Positions 1-7,326 of a DNA stretch of 13,075 bases are shown here, one piece after another. The position numbers and the translations under genes were made by a program. Location: NCBI GenBank assembly GCA_000151295.1, contig GG745337.1, positions 987,609-1,000,683 on the forward strand, in the 5' to 3' direction. Within the stretch, counting starts at the first letter, position 1. Every line of letters begins with the position of its first letter. The stretch is from Allomyces macrogynus ATCC 38327 (Eukaryota > Blastocladiomycota > Blastocladiomycetes > Blastocladiales > Blastocladiaceae). The notes below the pieces were generated by a model. That model was not told the origin of the DNA. It did no database searches and worked only from the letters and a program-made list of their open reading frames with translations.

Positions 1-331
1 TTAAAAGGGGGGATGGGACCAATTCAAGGGGTCGGTGGGGTACGAGGAGGGTGGGGACAGGAGGGTGCTTCCAGGAAGCCAGTTTTCTTGGACCGCGGTT
101 CGTCCGGTCCCCGACCACGAGGCCGAGCGGCAGCGCCGTAGGGTTTCCAGGACCCACCCAGGCCCATGTTAGAGGCCCAATGGGGGGGGGGGGGGGGGGG
201 AGAGATGCGGGGCCACGGAGCAAGAAAGAGACTCGACGCGGGTCGACACGCGCGCGCGTCACGGCACGGCACGCACCTTCGAGGAGGCGCTCAATGATCG
301 AGTCGACGTCGACGTCCTGGTTGTCGGCCAT
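1..331 (-). CDS. GLC7: Serine/threonine protein phosphatase PP1 catalytic subunit, first exon only (gene continues beyond left edge)
   Basis: The ATG at 331-329 opens an 18-codon exon ending in DVDSIIERLLE, followed by one base of the next codon and a GTGCGT donor (exon 277-331, intron from 276 leftward). The leader DVDSIIERLLE, to be continued by V-R-G, is the diagnostic N-terminus of fungal PP1 (Glc7/BimG/Dis2), the metallophosphatase that acts with many targeting subunits in mitosis, glycogen metabolism and splicing. No acceptor within 1-276 leads into the expected V-R-G-S-R-P-G-K segment, so exon 2 and the whole catalytic domain lie outside the window and intron 1 is at least 276 nt, longer than any other intron here. 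The 5' leader (332 onward) is GC-rich with a GCA repeat. The call rests on 18 residues only, but these are highly specific; another PP1-like phosphatase is the main alternative. Confidence 0.82.
   Translation of the reverse strand, partial: MADNQDVDVDSIIERLLEGACRAVTRARVDPRRVSFLLRGPASLPPPPPPIGPLTWAWVGPGNPTALPLGLVVGDRTNRGPRKLASWKHPPVPTLLVPHRPLELVPSPLL
182..200 (+). repeat. Homopolymer of 19 G (C19 on the gene strand)
   Basis: Nineteen consecutive G lie inside the first intron of the PP1 gene. On the transcribed (minus) strand this is a C19 tract, about 75 nt downstream of the donor. Homopolymers of this length are prone to slippage and to sequencing error, so the exact length is uncertain. Confidence 0.9.
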
Positions 332-565
332 GGCGGATCGCGGCGGATCGGGTCGTTGGGCGTGCGGGACCGGGGTAGCGGCGGTGGTGGTGGTGGACGT
401 GCGTGCTGCGGCGGAGATGCGGCGCCGAGCTTGCTGCAGGAGCGGGGGGCGGGGCTGGAACGCGGCGGCGACAAGTGGCGGCAGCGGCGACGCGGAGCAG
501 CAGGAGCGGGGGCGGGGGCCGCAGCAAGTGACGGCGGGGAGTAGGCGGCCGTGGCGGACGCGGGA

Positions 566-586
566 GCAGCAGCAGCAGCAGCAGCA
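566..586 (+). repeat. (GCA)7 trinucleotide repeat
   Basis: Seven perfect GCA units, followed by GCG, lie in the presumed 5' leader of the PP1 gene, where they read TGC/GCT on the transcribed strand. This is a simple microsatellite likely to vary in length between strains. Confidence 0.9.
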
Positions 587-739
587 GCGACGGCGTGGAG
601 GGCGAGCAGAGCACCGTGACGACGAGTGAGCAGTGAGCGCAAATGGTGCTGGAGCGCTCCCAGCCTGAGAGTGCACAGCTGCCGCACTTACTTCATGCGC
701 CTGCGGTCGCAACGTCGAAGTTGCTTTCGCCTGACGAGC

Positions 740-747
740 TCACGTGA
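740..747. promoter_or_regulatory. Palindromic E-box TCACGTGA upstream of PP1
   Basis: TCACGTGA is a perfect 8-bp palindrome matching the RTCACRTG-type site of fungal bHLH factors (Cbf1, Pho4, Tye7 classes). It lies 409 bp upstream of the PP1 start codon and about 170 bp beyond the helicase stop. The 9-mer CACGTGACG recurs at 6712-6720 in another promoter. Function is inferred from motif and location only. Confidence 0.4.
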
Positions 748-915
748 CGCCTCAACACCTTTCATTGACTGGGCTTGTTCTACTCTCTGTCGTTTGCCAT
801 GATTGTTGTTTTGCTGTCTGACCCTGATATTTTTGCTTTCTACAAGACAATGACGACCTGACGGCCGACGGTTTGAAGACACTCCCGAGACCACAGCGCT
901 CGCCGCCACGGCGAT

Positions 916-2660
916 CTACAACCGCCTGCCCTTGCTCGCCTTCGTGCCGCGTGTCCTCGACGCGCCGTCCGCTGCCGCGGCCTCGGCCTTTCGCCGCTTG
1001 GCGCCGGCACTGGTGGCCTGGGCTGATGCGACCGTCGGCTTTGGTGCGCGCTCGCCCTGGTCCTCCACCTCGGCCTCCTCCATGACCGCGTCCGTGTCTT
1101 GGTTGGCGTCGCCCTTGGCCTCGGCGTCGCCGCCATCGAGCATTCGCCGCTTCTTCATGTTAATCTCCTTCTTGGTGCCGAACCCTGTCTCCTCGAGGTG
1201 CTACAAGGGTGCCGAAACGGTGGTTAGTCCAACCCGACCAATCCGAGCCGCGATCCCCTACCCTCGCCACCCTTCAGCATACCATCAATGCCTCGCGCTT
1301 GGCAATGTTCACCTCGTTCAAAAACTCGAGCTTGGCCACCTCATCGTCATCCACCTCGTACTTGCCCAATTTCGCGCCCATCTTGGCCTCGATATTGAGA
1401 ATCACGTCCACGTCGCGCTCGCACACGACCGAAAGCGCCATACCACCGCGGCCTGCACGTGCCGTGCGTCCGACACGGTGAATGTAGTCGGTCGCGCACG
1501 CGGGCACGTCAAAATTGATGACGAGCTGCACTTTCGGGATATCGAGTCCGCGCGACCCAACGTCGGTCGCGAGTAGAATGTCGACCACGTTCGACTTGAA
1601 CTTGGCAAGCGAGGCGACGCGCTCGGCCTGCGTCATGAACGAGTGCAGTGCGGTCGCGCGGATGCCAAAGTTTTGGATCAGCGCGAGCATGAGCGCGCAC
1701 GTTCTATGGTGGTGGGAATCGAGAGTGAGCGATGGGGTCCACCAGTCGTGCGTCAAACCGAGAAACGAAATTGAAACGTACCGGCACCGCGACGTGAAAA
1801 TGATGATGCTCTTGTCCTTGAAATCGTTGCGCAGCAAGTGCACCAAGAAGGCCTCCTTGACGCTGCTCGGCACAAACACAAACTTTTGCTCGAGTTTATC
1901 GGCGGCCTCGTACTTTTCGCTACTGCGATGCACAAACAGGTTCTGCAATGCGCCCGAATTGCTCGTCGCGTTCCCCTCGGCATCGACACTCGTCGCGTCG
2001 CCAATCAGCGCCTCGATACTCTTGGTCATGGTCGCAGAAAACAGCAGCGTTTGCCGTTTCTTGGGCAATTGCTCAAAAATCGCCTCGAGGTCGGCGGAAA
2101 ACGTCGGATGCAGAAGCCGGTCGGCCTCGTCGAGCACGAGAAACTTGATGCGGTTCAGCTTGAGCGCGGTGCCGGAATTCAAGTGGTCGACGATGCGTCC
2201 GGGCGTGCCAATCAAGATGTGCGGCCGTTTCTCGAGTTCGAGACCCTGCGCCATCATATCTGTCGAGAGGTTCCATCGTTAGCGCTGTTCACCTCGCGCG
2301 CATCGGGATGGCCATGCGCGTACCCATCCCACCGACCACAACGGCCTCGCGCAAATTGATCCCCGTGCCGAGCGCGCGAAATTGCTCGGCAATCTGGAAC
2401 GCCAATTCGCGCGTTGGCGTCAAGACGAGCGCAAACGGGCCGTAAGGGTCCTCGGACAGCTTTTGAATAATGGGCAGCGCAAACGCCGCCGTCTTGCCGC
2501 TACCCGTCTTGGCATTGCCAATCACATTCTTGCCCTCGAGAATCGGTCGAATGCACGCGCGCTGGATTTGTGTGGGTTCGTGGATCGACAGAGTTTGCAG
2601 GACGTCGGTGAGCCACGGCGAGATGCCGAGTTCCTTGAAAGTCACGTTGCTGCTGGTCAT
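916..2660 (-). CDS. DBP8: ATP-dependent DEAD-box RNA helicase Dbp8/DDX49
   Basis: Four exons (2660-2324, 2259-1782, 1703-1283, 1200-916), introns 2260-2323, 1704-1781 and 1201-1282, joined product 506 aa. Splicing restores GGMDMMAQ, TSRCRTCALML and KREALMHLEETGFGTKKEIN across the joins. All DEAD-box motifs are present: Q motif from F8 with Q31, motif I AKTGSGKT (50-57), Ia PTRELA (82-87), GG (110-111), TPGR (131-134), DEAD (156-159), SAT (187-189), IIIFTSRCR (264-272), DVGSRGLD (319-326) and HRVGRTARAGRGG (347-359). The C-terminal EVNIAKRE...FGTKKEIN and lysine/arginine-rich tail fit the Dbp8/DDX49 subfamily, a nucleolar helicase of small-subunit (18S) rRNA maturation that works with Esf2 in yeast. 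A low-complexity insert (about 200-216) follows SAT. The start at 2660 was chosen over an in-frame ATG at 2726 because FKELG begins at once after it, as in the family. Confidence 0.94.
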
Positions 2661-3108
2661 GATGGTTGGCCGTGCAGCGCTGAATCGATCGATGGTCGTC
2701 GTAGTGTGCTGCGATGCGCACGCCATCGTGAGCGCGCGATGGCGAGGGAAGCGGACATGCGAGCGTCTCCAAGTGCGTCTTTGTCACGCCTCCAAACGTG
2801 ATGCGTTGCCTGCGAGACGCGCCGTTGCTGCCTGCATTTTGTTTGCTCAATCAAGCCCGAGCCGCCACAGGCTCGTCTTCTGGCTCGACTCGGAGTTGTC
2901 GTCGTCGCGGCCCCTTTCCTCGGCACAGTCCGTCATCTTGGTCGTCATCTGCTATTCTCAGCCTTCTTCGAGCTGGCTCTGCCTTCTGCTGGTCCCTGCG
3001 CGTACTCTTTCCGGCTGGCGGTCGCTCGCTCTGGATCACTCCACAGTTGTATTTCCAACCCAAAAAGCTCTTTCTCACTAGCGCCAACGCGGCACACACC
3101 CCGTCCGA
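2661..3108. other. Intergenic: helicase promoter and transporter 3' flank
   Basis: These 448 bases lie between two minus-strand genes. The sequence just upstream of the helicase ATG, read on the gene strand, is CCAACCATCATG, the same 12 bases that precede and include the lyase start. No domain-bearing ORF, RNA gene or repeat is visible. Plus-strand open frames here are Ser/Arg-rich and run into the antisense of flanking exons. Confidence 0.6.
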
Positions 3109-4351
3109 CTACTTCTCCTGCACCAAACTCGCAACCCCCCACGCGACGGCCGCCGCCAAAATCCCAATCAGCGCCGTCTCGAGCGCGCTCGCATACGCGT
3201 TCTTGACGCCCAGCACGCGCGCCTTGATGTACCCAAAGATCAGCAGCACAAATACGGTGAGTCCCGCCGAGACAAATAGCGCGATGCGAATGTCGTCGCG
3301 GATGAAAAAGTAGGGAATCAAGGGCACGAGACCACCGGCTGTACACGTGAGGGATGGAGTGATCAGAATGGGACGCAACGCCGGGGTTACGAAGAGAGGA
3401 AAAGAGCGGGCACGGACCGAGGTACGAAAGGCCAATGGTCAGCGCCGAAACCCAGGACCGGCGCGGAGAGGGGCGCTCGAGGTTGACTGGTGAATCAGGT
3501 CGATCGCATTCGGTCAGTTGGTTCTGCGCGCGCACGACACGGTGGAGAATGGCCACTTACGCTCAAACTTCATCATGAAGTCGACAAACTGCTCCTCATT
3601 GGCTTGGAGCTGCGAGATCAGCGGTGCCACTGGGGGTTGTTGACGTCGCCGCCAGGATCGACATGTGGTCAGCGTGAGACCCAAGTGGACGCGACTACCC
3701 TGTGCACCTGCGCACAGACCAAGCAAGCAACGTACGCGCGTCGCGCGAAATCCCATACGGCTCGAAAATGTCAACGATTTCCTGCACTTCGGCATCGGGC
3801 ATTTCGCGCACTACCATCGACACGCGCGTCGTCAGAACCCGCGTCGCTCGCGCGCGATACCACTGACCGCGCTCCAATGATGCGCACCTTCCTTCAATTC
3901 GCGCCGGCGCTCGGCGTCGTAATGGTTGATTTCAGACCGGCCCGCGAGCCATCTGTGTACCGGCTCCGTGAGTCACAGCTCCCCTCCACCAGGCCTCGCC
4001 CGGCGCGCACGGCACGTACCCTCCAAGCCCCATCGAAATAGCCCCGGCGACAATCTCCGCGAGCCCAGCGGTCACGACGAGCACCGGGTCCTGCAGTGCC
4101 GACAGGCCTACATCGCCGTCGGTCGACGGTCAATGTTCATCCAGTACGCGTGCGAGTTGGGCGCGCGAGCGTCAAATACCAGCGGAAAGCGCAAACGGGA
4201 CCGTGAGCCCATCGCTGAGCCCGACGCACAGGTCGCGCACGACATCGGCCGAATTAAAGTGTGTTTCCGAGTGCGGCGGGCTGGTCGCGTCGGGATCGAC
4301 GAGAACGGGGGTGTAGGGCGCGGTGCTGGTTGCAGCGGTATTCGTGGGCAT
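3109..4351 (-). CDS. CCC1: Ccc1/VIT1 family vacuolar iron/manganese transporter
   Basis: Seven exons with introns 3339-3417, 3487-3560, 3630-3735, 3811-3887, 3953-4019 and 4108-4179 give 255 aa, the family's usual length. The protein has a short hydrophilic N-terminus, then five predicted membrane helices (about 42-58, 65-86, 170-190, 197-217, 232-252). Family hallmarks: LSDGLTVPFAL (45-55) with the metal-path Asp47, GLAEIVAGAISMG (72-84) with Glu75 and Met83, an acidic cytosolic segment (about 99-155: ERRRELKEV, IFEPYGISRDA, FVDFMMKFEL) matching the metal-binding domain between helices 2 and 3, and GGLVPLIPYF (181-190). Known members import Fe2+ or Mn2+ into the vacuole in exchange for protons, as a detoxification store. 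The joins restore AGLSALQ, GGWLAGR, LKEVREMP, RDALAPL, FELNLERP and SYLAGGL. The start at 4351 is the only Met before the conserved region with a CCATG context; no N-terminal signal is seen or expected. Confidence 0.94.
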
Positions 4352-4520
4352 GGTTTTGGTTCGTTCAGTTGGAAAATCGTTGGCTTGGTGCGGATGGCCA
4401 GCTTGGGGAGAGCGAGGTTGGTCGCTGGTGCCTTGGCGTGGGAGCGTGCGCCCGCAGTCCGGCGAGCACAGAGCACGCAACGAAGTCCTCAAAAGGTGCT
4501 GTTTGGACCGGGCGGGAGAA

Positions 4521-4549
4521 CAACATGTTGCATCTGCAGATCATGATAG
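4521..4549. promoter_or_regulatory. Three consecutive palindromes with a GATA motif upstream of the iron transporter
   Basis: CAACATGTTG (4521-4530), ATCTGCAGAT (4532-4541) and ATCATGAT (4540-4547) are perfect palindromes of 10, 10 and 8 bp placed almost end to end. TGATAG (4544-4549), a WGATAR site, overlaps the last one. ATCATGATAG is close to, but one base longer than, the ATCWGATAA site of fungal iron-sensing GATA factors (SreA/Fep1/Urbs1). The cluster is AT-richer than its surroundings and lies in the only promoter position available to the transporter. Regulation is inferred. Confidence 0.4.
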
Positions 4550-4711
4550 GATCGAGAATGGGTGGCGAGGGATGTTACCTCACCGAGCCTCTCGCCAGGG
4601 AGCTGCCTACAACGCTCCCATCGATGGCTCCAAACACAACCGTTGCGCTTGCGCGATCGACAGCAATCAGAACGAAACCAGCAACGACGATTCAAGCATT
4701 AGCAAAAATGG

Positions 4712-4720
4712 TATTTTATC
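4712..4720 (-). terminator. Possible polyadenylation signal of argininosuccinate lyase
   Basis: The minus strand reads GATAAAATA here, beginning 27 nt after the lyase TAG, the best A-rich AATAAA-like element in this GC-rich flank. Fungal poly(A) signals are degenerate, so this is a weak call. Confidence 0.3.
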
Positions 4721-4746
4721 CACACGCGCAACGAACTACACCTAAG

Positions 4747-6333
4747 CTACTCGCTCGCCTTCTTGCCGGCCTCGGCGCGCTTGGCCACAAACGCGCGTAC
4801 GAGCGCAATCTGGTCGACGACACGGGCGCGTGCCGTCCCCCCAACCGACGTGCGGCGATCCACACTCGCCTCGAAATTAAAAACGTCCACGACATCGGCC
4901 TCAAACTCGGTGTGCAGCGACTTGAAGTCCTCGAGTGTCAAGTCGGCCATGGAGCACCCACGGTCCTCGGCGAGTTTCACGGCTTCACCTGCAACATGGT
5001 GCGTCGCGCGGAACGGCACGCCCTTGCGGACGAGGTAGTCGGCGAGATCGGTCGCGAGCATATCGGCGGTCAAGGCGGCGCGCATGCGTTGCGGGTGAAT
5101 CTTGAGCGTGGCGACCACGGCCGTCAGGATCCGGATCGACCCGTGCAGCGTGTCGCACGCGTCGAACATGGGCTCCTTGTCCTCTTGTAAGTCCTTGTTG
5201 TAGGTCGACGGCAGGCCCTTGTAGGTCATCATAAACCCGGCCATCCCGCCAAACACGCGCCCGCACTTCCCGCGCAGCAGTTCAAGCGAGTCCGGGTTTT
5301 TCTTTTGCGGCATCAACGAGGATCCCGTCGAGTAGGCGTCGGCGAGCGTCACAAACCCGTACTCGGCCGACGAGTAGATGATCAGGTCCTCGGCGAGCCG
5401 CGAAATGTGCGTCATGATCGTCGACGCGACAAAGAGGAACTCGGCGACAAAGTCGCGGTCAGAAACACCGTAGAGCGAGTTGGGGATCACACGGTCAAAT
5501 CCGAGCGCTTGCGCCAGGAATTCGCGGTCGACGTTGAAGGGGTTGCCCGCAAGCGCGCCGGACCCGAGCGGGAGCTGGTTCACGTGGTGCCGCAGTGCGT
5601 CGAGGCGCTCGAGGTCAGCTTGGAACGCGAACACGTAGGAGAGGAGGAAGTGCGACCACCGGATGGGTTGCGCGCGCTATCATGGTTGAGAGGAACGCTG
5701 GTCAGTCGTGTTCCAGCACGATCAGCTGCTCCTCTTCGACCACCGCTACAAATGCGCGGACCTGCAGATGCGTGTAACCAGGCAAAATCACGTCAATCTC
5801 GGCCTCTGCGCGGTCCGAAGCGACAGCCATGTAATCCACGAGCAGTGCGCGCAGCTCGTCGATCGCGCCGCGCAGCCACAGTCGCATGTCGGTTGCGACT
5901 TGGTCGTTGCGCGACCGGCCCGTGTGCAGCTTGCCGGCAACGGCGGACCCAATGATTTCCGAGAGTCGGCGCTCGTTGGCTGTGTGAATGTCCTCGTCAG
6001 CCGGAAGCTTGAGCTCAAACGTGCCCGTCTCCCATTCCTTGAGGACGGCGTCGAGCCCCTTGGCCATAGTGGCCGCCTCGTCAGAGGTCAAAAGACCTGA
6101 CCGCTCAAGTGCCTGCGCGTAGGCCTTCGACCCTTGGATGTCGACAGCGCACAGCCGTTTGTCAAAGTGGATCGACGCGTTGAACTGCTCCATGAGCGGG
6201 TCCGTCGCGCCTAGAACAATGTGGTCGCGTCATGCGCGCGCGTCAGGTTGGCGATCATAGTGGTTGGTGGGTTGAGCATGACGGCGCGCGTGCAAAACGG
6301 ACCCTGGAAGCGGCCTCCCCAAAGCTTGCTCAT
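4747..6333 (-). CDS. ARG4: Argininosuccinate lyase
   Basis: Three exons (6333-6303, 6210-5762, 5676-4747) with introns 6211-6302 and 5677-5761 give 469 aa, close to the usual 457-470. The enzyme splits argininosuccinate into arginine and fumarate, the last step of arginine synthesis; it is a homotetramer, cytosolic in fungi. Visible signatures: [15 protein letters not shown] (3-17), [13 protein letters not shown] (83-95), [15 protein letters not shown] (104-118), [16 protein letters not shown] (154-169) with catalytic His158, and the fumarase/lyase superfamily loop [12 protein letters not shown] (278-289) carrying the catalytic Ser and Lys. A 31-nt first exon supplies [10 protein letters not shown]; without it the protein would start at an internal Met (6193) and lose the conserved N-terminal motif. 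Both introns have GTCCGY donors. The 5' leader is almost free of G on the gene strand. No key residue is missing. Confidence 0.97.
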
Positions 6334-6568
6334 GATGGTTGGTTGGGTGGGTTGGTGGTGGTGGGCGGGAAGTTGGTCGCTGCAAGAGAGCGAGAAGCCA
6401 GGCAGGGAGAGCGTTCGCCTGGAGGTTGGAGAAAGAGTCCGTTGGAGTGAAATGTTGGGAGCGAAGGGCGTGCCGCGGCTTTATGGAGCCGCCAACCGCG
6501 GTGATGGGCCCCATGACATCGGCGACGGGACCTCATCCATCGGTGTCGGGGAAGGCGGCGCACCGGAC

Positions 6569-6595
6569 GGCGTTGGCGGCGTTGGCGGCGTTGGC
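6569..6595 (+). repeat. Three tandem copies of the 9-mer GGCGTTGGC
   Basis: GGCGTTGGC is repeated perfectly at 6569-6577, 6578-6586 and 6587-6595, with a partial fourth copy starting at 6596. It lies midway in the divergent lyase/unknown-gene promoter. It could be a minisatellite or a set of factor-binding sites; nothing in the sequence decides this. Confidence 0.85.
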
Positions 6596-6684
6596 GGCGA
6601 GTGCGCGCGTGGGGCCCAAGATCACGACCGTGGCTCTCGCGAACAGCGAACAAGAGTTGGGAAATGAAAAATGAGCGATGGGCC

Positions 6685-6691
6685 GAGTCAT
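6685..6691 (-). promoter_or_regulatory. Candidate Gcn4/Cpc1 response element (ATGACTC)
   Basis: The minus strand reads ATGACTC here, the core of the fungal general amino acid control element (RTGACTCAY) bound by Gcn4/Cpc1 bZIP factors. It is about 350 bp upstream of the lyase ATG and about 145 bp upstream of the plus-strand gene. Amino acid control of arginine genes is well known in fungi; use of this site is inferred. Confidence 0.4.
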
Positions 6692-6711
6692 CGCGTGGTG
6701 GACTCGCGCGG

Positions 6712-6719
6712 CACGTGAC
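6712..6719. promoter_or_regulatory. Cbf1-type E-box (CACGTGAC)
   Basis: CACGTGAC is the reverse complement of GTCACGTG, an exact match to the Cbf1 consensus RTCACRTG. It starts 27 bp from the Gcn4-like site and 123 bp upstream of the ATG at 6835. It shares the 9-mer CACGTGACG with the element upstream of PP1. Confidence 0.4.
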
Positions 6720-6834
6720 GAGCGCGGGTTCTCGGCCGGACCATCAACGACCTCCACCACCAGCAGTGGCTTCTCCTCCGACTGGACGGGCACCAGCACC
6801 CACTGCTGCCAGCAACGATGTTGCCGCGCCTACC

Positions 6835-7326
6835 ATGGACCCATGGGCTGCCCTGCTCGCGGCTGACCAGCTGCTGACCCTGACCCCGACCGCCTGGGTC
6901 GAGCGCATGCATGCCAGCTGCACTAAACCAACCATCAAGAAATTCCGCGACGCGACCTACTGGGCCGACCCGGCCGCCGGAATCGAGTACTGTTTTGACA
7001 CCGTATTCGGCGCAGCCAACGCCCACGTCTTGGCCGCGATTCACCTTTCCAACCCGCCACACGCCGTTCTAGGCCTCGTTCTAGGCCGCGCCACGGGTCG
7101 TGACGTTGTGGCGATGCTGGGCGAGCCGACACGCAAAGGTGGTGGCGGACGCATGGATATTTTTGTCGTCTATGAGCCGGTCCCGGCGGGTAACGTGGCG
7201 AGTGCGGTGCTGTCCGATGCGGTCGCAAGCAAGTTAGGCCTGCAGGTCGACTTTGATTCGCGCGTTTGGGATTCTGGTGATGTCGTGCCCGTGGTCAAGA
7301 CGATGGTCCTTTACACGATGCGTTGA
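6835..7326 (+). CDS. Small protein of unknown function (163 aa)
   Basis: The single-exon frame starts MDPWAALLAADQLL in a strong start context (CTACCATGG) and ends TGA at 7324. I do not recognise the family with certainty. Visible segments: a helical N-terminus (1-35), KFRDATYWADPAAGIEYCFD (about 39-58), an alternating beta/turn region, then ATGRDVVAMLGEPTRKGGG (about 89-107), IFVVYEPV (111-118) and LGLQVDFDSRVWDSGD (about 135-150) before a hydrophobic end KTMVLYTMR. The order 'aligned, short strands / R-D-V-x-x-x-L-G-E-P / V-Y-E / G-L-Q-V-D-F' resembles small conserved eukaryotic proteins of unknown function, but that is an impression, not an identification. No signal peptide or membrane segment is seen. 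It shares a divergent promoter with the lyase and converges with IBA57 153 bp downstream. An N-terminal extension from ATG 6664 or 6601 is possible but low-complexity. Confidence 0.75.
   Translation: MDPWAALLAADQLLTLTPTAWVERMHASCTKPTIKKFRDATYWADPAAGIEYCFDTVFGAANAHVLAAIHLSNPPHAVLGLVLGRATGRDVVAMLGEPTRKGGGGRMDIFVVYEPVPAGNVASAVLSDAVASKLGLQVDFDSRVWDSGDVVPVVKTMVLYTMR

Larger units (their letters stand above)
332..915. other. Intergenic: PP1 promoter/5' leader and helicase 3' flank
   Basis: These 584 bases separate the helicase stop from the PP1 start; both genes are on the minus strand. The part next to PP1 (332-610) is very G-rich on the plus strand and contains GCA and GGC triplet runs. The part from about 700 to 860 is more A/T-rich, with an AAAAATATC stretch (gene strand, around 826-836) that could serve as a TATA-like element, and an E-box at 740-747. 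A perfect GTAAGT lies on the minus strand at 691-686, so a 5'-UTR intron in the PP1 transcript is possible but not demonstrated. Open frames here have low-complexity Ala/Pro/Arg composition and no recognisable domain. Confidence 0.6.
4352..4746. promoter_or_regulatory. Transporter promoter region and lyase 3' flank
   Basis: These 395 bases lie between the transporter start and the lyase stop. They contain a run of three palindromes with a GATA motif (4521-4549) about 170-200 bp upstream of the transporter ATG, and a GATAAAAT stretch on the minus strand near 4713-4720, 27-34 nt after the lyase stop, which may act as its polyadenylation signal. No gene is seen. The leader just before the transporter ATG is A/C-rich (AACCAAAACCATG), as expected for an unstructured fungal 5' leader. 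Confidence 0.55.
6334..6834. promoter_or_regulatory. Divergent promoter between argininosuccinate lyase and the small unknown gene
   Basis: These 501 bases separate two gene starts that point away from each other. Next to the lyase ATG is a C/A-rich leader (gene strand, about 6334-6370, CCACC/AACC repeats). Further out are a 9-bp tandem repeat (6569-6595), a Gcn4-like site (6685-6691) and a Cbf1-like E-box (6712-6719). An open frame extends upstream of the plus-strand gene to 6601, but it is Pro/Ala-rich and overlaps these sites, so I treat it as noncoding. Confidence 0.6.

Noticed and set aside
259..687. Minus-strand Ala/Pro-rich frames upstream of PP1 (142 and 107 codons)
   Set aside because: Low-complexity products of the GCA and GGC repeats. 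One overlaps the real PP1 exon in another frame.
688..909. Minus-strand 73-codon frame between helicase and PP1
   Set aside because: No domain, mixed composition, and it begins next to the helicase stop. It could at most be an upstream ORF in the PP1 leader.
4261..5190. Plus-strand open frame of 309 codons opposite the lyase and transporter promoter
   Set aside because: It lies antisense to conserved lyase exons and has no coherent composition or domain. Long antisense frames are common at this G+C content.
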